A DNA stretch of 64,000 nt from Arenibacter sp. P308M17 (GTDB taxonomy: Bacteria; Bacteroidota; Bacteroidia; Flavobacteriales; Flavobacteriaceae), in assembly GCF_003426735.1 (NCBI RefSeq), contig NZ_QVON01000008.1, forward strand, positions 167,384-231,383, read 5' to 3'. Under the pieces are notes generated by a model. That model did not search any database and was not told where the DNA came from. It saw only the letters and a list, made by a program, of their open reading frames with translations. The translations under genes were made by a program, and so were the position numbers. Positions 28,224 to 35,699 of the stretch are shown here, one piece after another; within the stretch, counting starts at the first letter, position 1; every line of letters begins with the position of its first letter.

Positions 28224-29213
28224 CTATACCAATTGGTTTTGTACCAAATATTCGGCAATTTGCACTGCATTGGTAGCTGCTCCCTTCCTTAAATTGTCCG
28301 CAACGATCCACATGTTCAAGGTGTTGGGCTGTGTTTCGTCCCTTCTAATGCGTCCTACAAATACATCGTCCTTACCGTGGGCATATATCGGCATAGGGTA
28401 GGTATTGGTATCCGTATTGTCCTGTACAACGATTCCTGGGGTTTCGCTCAACAACCTTCTAACCTCTGAAAGATCAAAATCATTTTCAAATTCCACATTT
28501 ACGGACTCGGAATGCCCTCCGGATGTAGGGATACGAACCGCTGTTGCCGTTACCGAGAAGGAATTGTCGCCGAATATTTTTTGAGGCTCTTTGGCCAATT
28601 TCATTTCTTCTTTGGTATATCCATTTTCCAAGAATACATCGCAATGGGGCAATGCATTTTTTCCTATGGGATAAGGATATGCCATTTCTCCCTGTATTCC
28701 TGCAATTTCGTTTTCCAACTGCTGAACGGCTTTTACCCCTGTTCCGGAAACCGATTGGTAGGTGGAGACGACCACCCTTTTCATTTTGTATTTCCTATGC
28801 AGGGAAGATAGGGCCAATACCATCTGTATGGTGGAACAGTTGGGGTTGGCTATAATCTTGTCCTCTTTGGTCAGCTCCGAGGCGTTTATTTCGGGAACCA
28901 CCAATTTTTTGGTAGGGTCCATACGCCAAGCCGAAGAATTGTCTATGACCGTAGTGCCAACAGCAGCAAATTTTGGTGCCCATTCCAGGGAAGTATCCCC
29001 TCCGGCCGAAAAAATGGCAATGTCCGGTTTGGCGGCAACCGCAGTTTCCAATCCGATCAGGGTATATTCCCTGCCTTGGAAACTCAATTTTTTGCCTACA
29101 GATCTTTCCGAGGCCACTACCAATAATTCGGTTACAGGAAAGTTACGTTCTGCCAATACTTTTAGCATTACCTCCCCTACCATTCCCGTTGCACCAACTA
29201 CAGCTACTTTCAT
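28224..29213 (-). CDS. asd: Aspartate-semialdehyde dehydrogenase
   Basis: 329 aa from the ATG at 29213, chosen because MKVAVVGATGMVGE is the usual start; an ATG three codons earlier is also in frame. The Rossmann GATGMVG loop, the catalytic Cys in IIANPNCSTIQMVLAL and the GGHSESVNVEF substrate segment are present. It reduces aspartyl phosphate to aspartate semialdehyde for lysine/diaminopimelate, threonine and methionine synthesis. Complete and ordinary. Confidence 0.97.
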   Translation of the reverse strand: MKVAVVGATGMVGEVMLKVLAERNFPVTELLVVASERSVGKKLSFQGREYTLIGLETAVAAKPDIAIFSAGGDTSLEWAPKFAAVGTTVIDNSSAWRMDPTKKLVVPEINASELTKEDKIIANPNCSTIQMVLALSSLHRKYKMKRVVVSTYQSVSGTGVKAVQQLENEIAGIQGEMAYPYPIGKNALPHCDVFLENGYTKEEMKLAKEPQKIFGDNSFSVTATAVRIPTSGGHSESVNVEFENDFDLSEVRRLLSETPGIVVQDNTDTNTYPMPIYAHGKDDVFVGRIRRDETQPNTLNMWIVADNLRKGAATNAVQIAEYLVQNQLV

Positions 29214-29329
29214 TATGATCAATTTAAAATTTCAGTTGGCAAATGTACTGATTATAGGGTACTAAACAATACATACAATAGAATATATTAAAAATATAAC
29301 AAATTGTTACAAAAATAACATTATTATAA

Positions 29330-29377
29330 AAAAGAACCGTCAACTTGGATAGCGCATCCTAGCTGACGGTTTTTGTT
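29330..29377. terminator. Hairpin with T-run between asd and mscL
   Basis: ACCGTCA pairs with TGACGGT, with an inner TGGAT/ATCCT stem, followed by TTTTT on the + strand and with A-rich sequence on the other side. A second hairpin, GTACTTTG/CAAAGTAC, is at 29402-29426. Both lie past the mscL stop codon on the - strand. Confidence 0.6.
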
Positions 29378-29443
29378 GGTTAGTTGGTAGTGTAGCGGTG
29401 TGGTACTTTGCTTTTAAAACAAAGTACATTATGTTTTAAAAAA

Positions 29444-29851
29444 TTATTTCTTTAACAAATCCCTGATCTGGGTCAAAAGCTCTTCTTGACTTGGACCTTT
29501 TGGGGTTTCGGGAGCTGCTTCCTTCGGTTTTTTAGTTTTGTTGTACGCTTTAACTATAACGAACAAAACAAACCCAACAATAATTAAGTTAATGAGAGTA
29601 TTTATCCACGCCCCATAACGGATGGCACTGGCAGGTTTTTCCACCGTTCCGTCTGCGGCTACAATTGCCTCTGAAAGCACGATCTGCATATCGGAGAAAT
29701 CCACTCCACCGGTAAAATATCCCACAATCGGCATCATGATATCGTTGACAAATCCACTGACGACCAAGCCTGCAGCGCCGGCCATTAAAACGGCGACCGC
29801 CAAATCAATGACATTGCCGGTCATAATAAAATTCTTAAATTCTTTAAGCAT
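29444..29851 (-). CDS. mscL: Large-conductance mechanosensitive channel
   Basis: 135 aa, beginning MLKEFKNFIMTGNVIDLAVAV, with two membrane helices (about 14-45 and 80-102) joined by a periplasmic loop and ended by the charged bundle PSQEELLTQIRDLLKK. It forms a pentameric inner-membrane channel that opens on osmotic downshock. Normal length. Confidence 0.97.
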   Translation of the reverse strand: MLKEFKNFIMTGNVIDLAVAVLMAGAAGLVVSGFVNDIMMPIVGYFTGGVDFSDMQIVLSEAIVAADGTVEKPASAIRYGAWINTLINLIIVGFVLFVIVKAYNKTKKPKEAAPETPKGPSQEELLTQIRDLLKK

Positions 29852-30117
29852 AATTAGTGTTTTATTGGGTTAATACAACTGCAATTTAATTCAAATAGAC
29901 ATCTTAACAAAACGTTAAATTAAAAAGAATAACGGATTTATCCTTTAAATAGAGGTAATGGCTTGGGGCCAATTATTCTTTTAAAATTTTAACCTAAACA
30001 ATTCTCCAAAGCCCTTACGAGCCTTTCGGATGGGCCTGCCTTTGCCCGTAGGCAGGGTTGGAACTGCCTTTTCGGGCAGTTCCGGGTGAGGTTGAATAAA
30101 AAATTTCTTGAAATTTT
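29852..30117. repeat. Palindrome-rich spacer between mscL and alr
   Basis: Two GC-rich hairpins follow each other: CCTGCC/GGCAGG (30036-30056) and GGAACTGCC/GGGCAGTTCC (30059-30083). Then comes a perfect 16-bp inverted repeat, TTGAATAAAAAATTTC with its complement (30092-30125), which overlaps the alr stop codon. The last may end alr transcription on the - strand. Confidence 0.65.
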
Positions 30118-31224
30118 TTATTCAATATATTTTCTTTTAACCCGTTGCGAAATTCCGGTGAGCAGCTCATAGGTAATGGTCTTGGCGGAAGAGGCAAGAA
30201 CTTCGGCACTATGTTCCTTGCCAAAAACAATGACCTCGTCACCTTCCTTACAATCAATTCCTGTGATATCTACCATAATCATATCCATACAAACATTGCC
30301 AATAATCGGGGCCGGATTTCCGTGTATGTATACCTGCCCAATACGGTTACTATATTGTCGGCCAATGCCGTCCGCATGGCCCAAAGGCAGTGTTGCGGTT
30401 ACCTTATCGGTATTGGAAATAAAGGCCCTGTTATAACCCACGCTTTCACGGGGCGCTATCTTGTGGATCTGTGATATAATTGTTTTAAGGGTGGCGACAG
30501 GAATTAATCTTTCATCTTCTGCGGCTTCGTTGCCATAGCCATAAAGACCAATGCCGCTTCTTACCATATCATACTGTGCCTTTGGATAATTGATTATTCC
30601 AGAGGTATTCAATATATGCCTATTGGGGAGGTATTTTAATTTGGAGATGATATCCAAACTTATTTTTTCGAATTGCCCGATCTGCGAAATCGTAAAATCC
30701 TTTTCGTTCATATCCTCTGAAGCGGCCAAATGAGAAAATAGGGAGCTTATTTTTATAGCATCTACCCCTTCCAGGGATGCTACAATAAAATCCAAATCCC
30801 TTTCCCCAAACCCCAACCGGTTGAGACCGGTGTTGAATTTTAAATGAACGGGGTAATCTTTTTGTCCCCGTTCTTTGGCCATTTTTATAAAGGAGGTTAA
30901 AATAGTGGGCGAATATAGGCTGGGCTCCAGGTATTTTTCTATCATCTTGGCAAAACTTACCTCTTGGGGGTGCAGTATCAAGACGGGCAATTCAATACCT
31001 GCATCCCTTAAGGCCACCCCTTCCGAAGTATAGGCCACTGCCAAATAATCCGCACCTAGGGATTCCAATTTCTTGGCAATGGCAATGGAATCGCTTCCAT
31101 AGGCGAAAGCTTTTACTACTCCAAGAAATTTGGTTTTGGGATCAATTTTGGATCTTAAATAATGATAATTGTGTTCCAGCGCCCCAAGGTCTATTTCCAG
31201 AACGGTTTCTCCAACCTTAGTCAT
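30118..31224 (-). CDS. alr: Alanine racemase
   Basis: 368 aa. The PLP lysine is Lys38 in [11 protein letters not shown] and the second catalytic residue is the Tyr in ESVGYNRAF (about 267); [11 protein letters not shown] is the conserved C-terminal segment. It makes D-alanine for peptidoglycan. It overlaps the tdk gene by 8 bp, the same pairing seen in other Flavobacteria, so the two are translationally coupled. Confidence 0.97.
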   Translation of the reverse strand: MTKVGETVLEIDLGALEHNYHYLRSKIDPKTKFLGVVKAFAYGSDSIAIAKKLESLGADYLAVAYTSEGVALRDAGIELPVLILHPQEVSFAKMIEKYLEPSLYSPTILTSFIKMAKERGQKDYPVHLKFNTGLNRLGFGERDLDFIVASLEGVDAIKISSLFSHLAASEDMNEKDFTISQIGQFEKISLDIISKLKYLPNRHILNTSGIINYPKAQYDMVRSGIGLYGYGNEAAEDERLIPVATLKTIISQIHKIAPRESVGYNRAFISNTDKVTATLPLGHADGIGRQYSNRIGQVYIHGNPAPIIGNVCMDMIMVDITGIDCKEGDEVIVFGKEHSAEVLASSAKTITYELLTGISQRVKRKYIE

Positions 31225-31861
31225 TCCATTTTTTTTGGGGAGGTAATACCTCCTCGGATGTAACTTCTATAGCGTTTACTTTTTCTTTTAACATAGCTTT
31301 GTAGTATGCGGCCCTACTTAGGGGTTCATATTCTTCCGTTTCTCCCAGAAAGACCAATTTATTGTTGTTGGCCTTTCTAAAACTATAATTGGCAAGGTTG
31401 CCTGTTCGGGTACAAACCGCATGAACTTTTGTGACGTATTCGGCTGTGGCCATCAAAGCCGGCATTGGCCCAAAAGGATTGCCCTTGAAATCCATGTCCA
31501 ATCCTGCCACCACCACTCGGATACCCTTGTTGGCCAGATCATTGCATACGGTAACAATTTCGTCATCGAAGAATTGGGCCTCATCGATTCCTACCACATC
31601 ACAGTCATCCGCCAAAAGCCGAATATTGGCAGCTGCCGGAACAGGTGTAGACCTAATTTCATTGGCATCGTGGGAGACTACCATTTCCTCGTGGTATCTT
31701 TTATCTACCATAGGCTTGAAAATTTCTACTTTTTGCTTGGCAAATTTGGCTCTTTTCAACCTTCGGATCAGTTCCTCGGTCTTGCCAGAGAACATGGAAC
31801 CGCAGATTACTTCGATCCAACCGAATTGTTCCTTAGGGTTAACAGTATTTTCGAGAAACAT
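31217..31861 (-). CDS. tdk: Thymidine kinase (type II)
   Basis: 214 aa. The P-loop [14 protein letters not shown] (about 21-34), [10 protein letters not shown] with the catalytic acid, and [15 protein letters not shown] are present. The lasso region [16 protein letters not shown] and EPLSRAAYY keep only one of the four zinc cysteines that the classical enzyme has. Loss of these cysteines is, from memory, common in Bacteroidota. It salvages thymidine to dTMP. First gene of the tdk-alr pair. Confidence 0.95.
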   Translation of the reverse strand: MFLENTVNPKEQFGWIEVICGSMFSGKTEELIRRLKRAKFAKQKVEIFKPMVDKRYHEEMVVSHDANEIRSTPVPAAANIRLLADDCDVVGIDEAQFFDDEIVTVCNDLANKGIRVVVAGLDMDFKGNPFGPMPALMATAEYVTKVHAVCTRTGNLANYSFRKANNNKLVFLGETEEYEPLSRAAYYKAMLKEKVNAIEVTSEEVLPPQKKWND

Positions 31862-32064
31862 TTTGTAATTTTAGACGAAAGTAATTTGTTTTCCGTTTTT
31901 TATTTAGGAGGCATAAAATTATTAAAAAAATAATCCTTCCGGTGATAATGTTGGTAAAAGTTGGTAATCTTTTACTGGTTCTTGAACAACCCATTTATTA
32001 CCTGCAAGGAAATGCTATATTGGTGCTGCAATTGGGCTCCTAACTAATTTAAAAATATAAACGT

Positions 32065-32751
32065 ATGAAAAAGAGACTAAAGGAGGAATTGAGAAAATTA
32101 TCGACCGAAATAATAACTTCGAGAAATTTAAACGATTACTCGGCCCTATATAAAACGGCCAGGGAATTATATGAAAAGTTGGCAGTTCTTAAATATATTG
32201 AGGAAAAATTGAATGAGGTGGAGATAGATGTTTCCAAAAATGCCATTGCCTCAAAATTTGAATCTATGGCCAACTCCGTGCTGAACGCCAATTCTTCGGT
32301 ACCGGAAAGCAATCCTCATGAAGAGGATATAATTATCCCAGGTATAGATACGATAAAGGATATGGTGTCCGAGATGCCTGGGGCCACCACCATAGACGAG
32401 GTTTTATCACAGTTTACCAACAAACCGGATCTTATCAAAAACGACAAGGATCTATTTATGCCCAAGGAAGTGAAAACGGTAAAAGCCGTCGGTACGGCCC
32501 AATCGATAGAAAATAGTACAAAAAAGGTATTGAAAGTAGATTTAAACGATCGGTTGGCTTTTGTAAAGCATCTGTTCAACAATAATATGGAAGATTACAA
32601 CCGGGTGTTGTCCCAATTAAGTACCATAGATAGTGAAGAAAGGTCTATTTCATTTATTACGAACATGGTAAAACCGGATTATAATAATTGGGAAGGAAAG
32701 GACGATTACGAACAAAGATTTATGAATGTAATTGCCCGCAAATTTGCCTAA
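32065..32751 (+). CDS. Conserved-looking hypothetical protein of unknown function
   Basis: 228 aa, no signal peptide and no membrane segment. The N-terminal 50 residues and the C-terminal 75 residues are charged and helical; the middle (about 75-165) looks disordered and contains proline-poor acidic stretches. The C-terminus (DRLAFVKHLFNNNMEDYNRVLSQLST) is the most compact, possibly a small helical domain. I do not recognise a family. It sits between the divergent tdk gene and rsmI, which is a stable position in related genomes as far as I recall. Confidence 0.75.
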   Translation: MKKRLKEELRKLSTEIITSRNLNDYSALYKTARELYEKLAVLKYIEEKLNEVEIDVSKNAIASKFESMANSVLNANSSVPESNPHEEDIIIPGIDTIKDMVSEMPGATTIDEVLSQFTNKPDLIKNDKDLFMPKEVKTVKAVGTAQSIENSTKKVLKVDLNDRLAFVKHLFNNNMEDYNRVLSQLSTIDSEERSISFITNMVKPDYNNWEGKDDYEQRFMNVIARKFA

Positions 32752-32852
32752 GGAGACTTAATGGAAAGTATTGAAAATAATCCTTTTTGTTTTTATTAAT
32801 TTTGCCACTTTCCAACTGCCATGGTACAAATAGCCGGTGTTTAATAAAATAG

Positions 32853-33524
32853 ATGGGGAAACTATATATAGTACCTACTCCTATTGGTAACTTAGAGGAT
32901 ATAACTTTGCGCGCTATACGGGTGTTAAAGGAGGTAGACCTTATTTTAGCGGAAGATACCCGTACCAGTGGAAAATTATTACAGCATTACAACATTGATA
33001 CGCCCATGCAAAGTCACCATATGCACAACGAGCATAGAACGGTGGAAGGGGTGGTAAGGCGCTTGCAATCCGGGGAGAATGTGGCACTGATTTCCGATGC
33101 AGGAACCCCGGCCATTTCCGATCCCGGGTTTTTGCTTACCCGTGCCTGTGTAGAAAATAATTTAGAAGTAGACTGCCTACCCGGGGCTACCGCTTTTGTA
33201 CCTGCTTTGGTAAATAGCGGTCTGCCAAATGATAAATTTGTTTTCGAGGGCTTCCTGCCAGTGAAAAAGGGGAGACAAACCAGATTGACCTTATTGGCGG
33301 AAGAGACCAGAACCATTATATTTTACGAATCGCCCCATAAATTGATCAAGACCTTGACCCATTTTCAAACCTATTTTGGTCCGGATAGATTGGTTTCCGT
33401 TTCGCGGGAGTTGTCCAAAATGTATGAGGAGACTATAAGGGGTACGGTACAGGAGGTCTTGCAACATTACACGGACAACCCCCCCAAGGGAGAGATCGTT
33501 ATTGTAGTGGCGGGAAATAAATAG
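32853..33524 (+). CDS. rsmI: 16S rRNA (cytidine-1402-2'-O)-methyltransferase
   Basis: 223 aa. Opening KLYIVPTPIGNLEDITLRAI, EDTRTSGKLL, and ALISDAGTPAISDPG are diagnostic of RsmI. It methylates the 2'-hydroxyl of C1402 in the decoding centre using S-adenosylmethionine. It is shorter than E. coli RsmI because the C-terminal extension is missing, which is normal in this phylum. Confidence 0.96.
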   Translation: MGKLYIVPTPIGNLEDITLRAIRVLKEVDLILAEDTRTSGKLLQHYNIDTPMQSHHMHNEHRTVEGVVRRLQSGENVALISDAGTPAISDPGFLLTRACVENNLEVDCLPGATAFVPALVNSGLPNDKFVFEGFLPVKKGRQTRLTLLAEETRTIIFYESPHKLIKTLTHFQTYFGPDRLVSVSRELSKMYEETIRGTVQEVLQHYTDNPPKGEIVIVVAGNK

Positions 33525-33640
33525 TTGGCAGTTGCAGTTTAGAGTCGGCAAAAATGGATTTCACTGCATACAGATTAGCGCTTACAGCTAATTTATCATC
33601 CCCGTCCTTGCCAAGGAATTTAATTCCGTTCCGGCAGGTA
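33522..33640. repeat. Dispersed ~120-bp noncoding repeat, copy 2
   Basis: Same order of blocks as 12278-12400: GGCAAAAATGGATTTCACTGC-like segment, AATTTATCATCC, and an AATTCCGTTCC-like tail. It begins at the rsmI stop codon. Confidence 0.6.
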
Positions 33641-33667
33641 TTTCATTTCATAGTTTGGTTCATCCAT

Positions 33668-34394
33668 GGACTTTCGGATCAAGAACAATTCTTGTGTTTT
33701 TTTTAGAAGGAACAATGGAGTGGAACTTATGATCTAATTATTCTTTCATTTTACTCAATTGGTTTCTATTGTTTTTTAACGGTTTTCGTGAATCTTCGAT
33801 TTCTTTGCTTGTCCAAAGAAACCGACGCAGGAGGTTCATGAGTACCTTATTATAAAATAGACAGGCAATGAATAAAACGAAACAAAAGAAAAGACCCTTC
33901 TTCACTAGGTGGTCCCTAAAATCTCGGGATTTTAAGGACCGATGCCATGGCCTAAATTATTTCCAAGGCTTCAATAATTCTTTACGGCCATGACATCTCC
34001 ACTACGGAAGAAGATAGACCCAACCTCGGGCCATGAAGGCAATTTTCAAAAGGAATATCATAACGGCCAAGGGTTGACGGATCCAAGGATAGGCCTATTT
34101 TCAATTTACTCAAGTGGTTATTATTGCCTGCCTGTTCGGCAGACAGGTTTTTTATAGGTTTTCGTGAATCTTCGATTTTGTCTTAAATCAAGTGGTTTCC
34201 ACATTGGGCAATGGAAGGCGTCCAAAGAGCATTTCACCCAAGTGAAAGCGGTCTGGACGGTGCGGCTGTGGAAAGTGCGTGGATTTAAAGAAATTTAAAA
34301 TCAGGCTAGCGTTTTTTGGGCGATGCAAAAAATGAACAGAAGATGATTTTGGGCTGGCAAATTCTATCTTTTTCCAATTCACACACAACTTTTG
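33668..34394 (-). repeat. Long dispersed repeat (~0.7 kb), copy A
   Basis: Read on the - strand, this segment matches 58914-59552 over most of its length, with several insertions or deletions. Shared landmarks in order are the small open frame (34388-34188), GGCCGTTATNATATTCC, a GAAGAAGGGTCTTTTCT block, the CATGAACCTCCT/GGTTTCTTTGG module with a TTTCTTTG/CAAAGAAA hairpin, and GTTCCACTCCATTGTT at the end. This copy holds a second CGAAGATTCACGAAAACC module and a palindrome at 33912-33941 (GGTCC...GGACC) that the other copy lacks. Confidence 0.8.
34188..34388 (-). CDS. Possible small protein inside the long repeat (66 aa)
   Basis: Unrecognised. The product resembles that of 58918-59133: both contain VHFLHRPKN and end in the HRPDRFHLGEMLFG region followed by NVETT. 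In the well-conserved 45 codons I count about eight base differences between the copies, of which five look synonymous, more than expected if the frame were untranslated. That hints at coding but is a small sample. No signal peptide or clear ribosome site. It may be an accidental frame in a repeat. Confidence 0.35.
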   Translation of the reverse strand: MCVNWKKIEFASPKSSSVHFLHRPKNASLILNFFKSTHFPQPHRPDRFHLGEMLFGRLPLPNVETT

Positions 34395-34474
34395 AGATTG
34401 ATCCGGACTTTCTCATCAGAATGGTACTCCAAAAAGTATTTCATCCTATAATTGGGGCGTTTATCTAAAACCTT

Positions 34475-34504
34475 TTTTAGGCCACTGCTTTTAATTTACT
34501 TTTG
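34475..34504 (+). promoter_or_regulatory. Promoter of sRNA-like unit 1
   Basis: TACTTTTG at 34497-34504 fits TANNTTTG exactly; the upstream element 19 bp away is TTT instead of TTG. The conserved transcript-like block begins six bases after the final G, at the same spacing as in unit 2. Confidence 0.5.
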
Positions 34505-34509
34505 GGGGA

Positions 34510-34580
34510 CCATAGCATAAGTAGGTTAAGTTCATGGTAAGATTTGGGGAAAAAAGGCGGAGCTCAGCTCCGCCTTTTTT
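34510..34580 (+). ncRNA. Candidate small RNA, unit 1 (about 70 nt)
   Basis: The first 39 bases are the same as in unit 2 except for one C/T change. A 5' stem (CCAT with ATGG, inner TAA/TTA) encloses a GTAGG loop, a short unpaired linker around AAGATTTGGG follows, and an intrinsic terminator (AAAGGCGGAGCTCAGCTCCG region, then a T-run) closes it. Conservation starts just where transcription is predicted to start. I cannot assign it to a known RNA family. An alternative is a 24-codon leader peptide from the ATG at 34534. Confidence 0.6.
34550..34580 (+). terminator. Intrinsic terminator of sRNA-like unit 1
   Basis: AAAAGGCGGAG pairs with CTCCGCCTTTT around the small loop CTCAG, followed by further T residues. 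Confidence 0.85.
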
Positions 34581-34679
34581 ATTGCTGAAAATCAGTATTT
34601 TAACCTAGTTTTAGCTTTTTTTAACGATAATTGTGGACCAATATCAAAAAATAGCGTAGATAAAAAGGCATAATTATTT

Positions 34680-34709
34680 TTGTTATTTCTCACAATACCA
34701 GTATTTTAG
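34680..34709 (+). promoter_or_regulatory. Promoter of sRNA-like unit 2
   Basis: TTG at 34680-34682, 19-bp spacer, then TATTTTAG at 34702-34709 (one mismatch to TANNTTTG). The conserved block starts six bases later. Confidence 0.6.
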
Positions 34710-34714
34710 TATCG

Positions 34715-34790
34715 CCATAGCATAAGTAGGTTAAGTTTATGGTAAGATTTGGGACGAAAAGGGTGGAGGCTACTCCGCCCTTTTCTATTT
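34715..34790 (+). ncRNA. Candidate small RNA, unit 2 (about 75 nt)
   Basis: Paralogue of unit 1, 205 bp downstream. The 5' 39 bases differ only at one position, where the T here extends the 5' stem by one pair (CCATA/TATGG). The terminator hairpin has a different sequence (AAAAGGGTGGAG with CTCCGCCCTTTT) but the same position, so the structure is kept while the bases changed. The possible short peptide (from ATG at 34739) shares only its first residues with unit 1, which favours an RNA product. Confidence 0.62.
34755..34785 (+). terminator. Intrinsic terminator of sRNA-like unit 2
   Basis: AAAAGGGTGGAG and CTCCGCCCTTTT form a 12-bp stem with one G-T pair and a GCTA loop, followed by CTATTTTTT. 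Confidence 0.82.
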
Positions 34791-34799
34791 TTTGGACAC

Positions 34800-34840
34800 A
34801 AAAAAGTCCGCACGTCAAAAATTTTTGACGAGCGGACTTT
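34800..34840 (-). terminator. Intrinsic terminator after the superoxide dismutase gene
   Basis: On the - strand AAAGTCCGC pairs with GCGGACTTT, with an inner CGTCAAAAA/TTTTTGACG stem, then a T-run. It ends the sod transcript about 130 bp past its stop and faces the two small RNA units. Confidence 0.85.
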
Positions 34841-34970
34841 AGTAACTCAAGATGGGTTTTTGCTAAATCCATGGACTGCTTTTAAAAAGCATCCGAAAAT
34901 AATCCCTAGTGCCAATGGAAGCCTTTGCTTATTGGTTAAGGATTTCCCAAGTCCTAGTTAAAAGTAACCC

Positions 34971-35579
34971 TTATTTGTTTGCCTTGAACGAAGCAGCTAC
35001 CTTATCCCAATTAACTACATTAAAAAATGCGTTGATGTAGTCTGGTCTTCTATTCTGATAATTTAGGTAATAGGCATGCTCCCATACGTCCAAGCCCAAA
35101 ATTGGGAAACCGTCACATCCTGTTCCGGGCATAATTGGATTGTCCTGGTTTGGAGTGGAGCATATTTCCAGTTTTCCTCCTTTATGCACACATAACCAAG
35201 CCCAACCAGAACCGAATCTTGTTGCTGCCGCTTTAGAAAAAGCATCCTTAAAGGATTCGAAAGAACCAAAAGCCGATTTAATGGCATCGGCAAGCTCCCC
35301 AGAAGGTGCTCCACCTCCATTTGGAGACATTATCTCCCAAAACAAAGAGTGGTTAAAGAACCCTCCTCCATTGTTTCTTACTGCGCCATTGGACATGTCC
35401 AGATTGGTCAGAATATCCAGAATGGATTTCTTGGCCAAATCCGTTCCTTCAATAGCGTTATTTAAATTGGTAGTATACCCATTGTGATGCTTGGTGTGGT
35501 GTATTTCCATGGTCCTGGCATCAATATGTGGTTCCAAAGCGTCATACGCATAAGGTAATTTAGGTAATTCAAAAGCCAT
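34971..35579 (-). CDS. sodA: Fe/Mn superoxide dismutase
   Basis: 202 aa, beginning [20 protein letters not shown]. The metal ligands are in HHTKHHNGY (His), FFNHSLFWE (His) and [13 protein letters not shown] (Asp and His). It converts superoxide to peroxide and oxygen in the cytoplasm. Fe versus Mn preference cannot be settled by eye; the symbol sodA follows usual naming in the group. The gene has a near-perfect promoter and its own terminator. Confidence 0.96.
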   Translation of the reverse strand: MAFELPKLPYAYDALEPHIDARTMEIHHTKHHNGYTTNLNNAIEGTDLAKKSILDILTNLDMSNGAVRNNGGGFFNHSLFWEIMSPNGGGAPSGELADAIKSAFGSFESFKDAFSKAAATRFGSGWAWLCVHKGGKLEICSTPNQDNPIMPGTGCDGFPILGLDVWEHAYYLNYQNRRPDYINAFFNVVNWDKVAASFKANK

Positions 35580-35616
35580 AATGTTTATGTTTTTTATGTT
35601 AAAAAATGTTGTTTCC

Positions 35617-35646
35617 CAAAATTACGGTTTTATGATATAAATTCAA
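35617..35646 (-). promoter_or_regulatory. Promoter of sod
   Basis: On the - strand TTG (35646-35644), a 19-bp spacer and TAATTTTG (35624-35617) fit TTG-N19-TANNTTTG exactly. The start codon is 38 bp further on. Confidence 0.8.
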
Positions 35647-35699
35647 CTAATTATTTGTTAAGAACTCTTTAATATTGCTTATTTTGCAGCTAAAATACC

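Noticed and set aside
30015..30257. 80-codon frame overlapping the alr 3' end
   Set aside because: Same strand but different frame from alr, reading through palindromes; shadow of alr.
33912..33941. Intrinsic terminator GGTCC...GGACC
   Set aside because: Strong palindrome but without a T-run, and it is an insertion in only one of the two long repeat copies.
33668..34394. Group II intron or IS element
   Set aside because: No reverse transcriptase or transposase frame, no domain V-like structure and no clear terminal inverted repeats.
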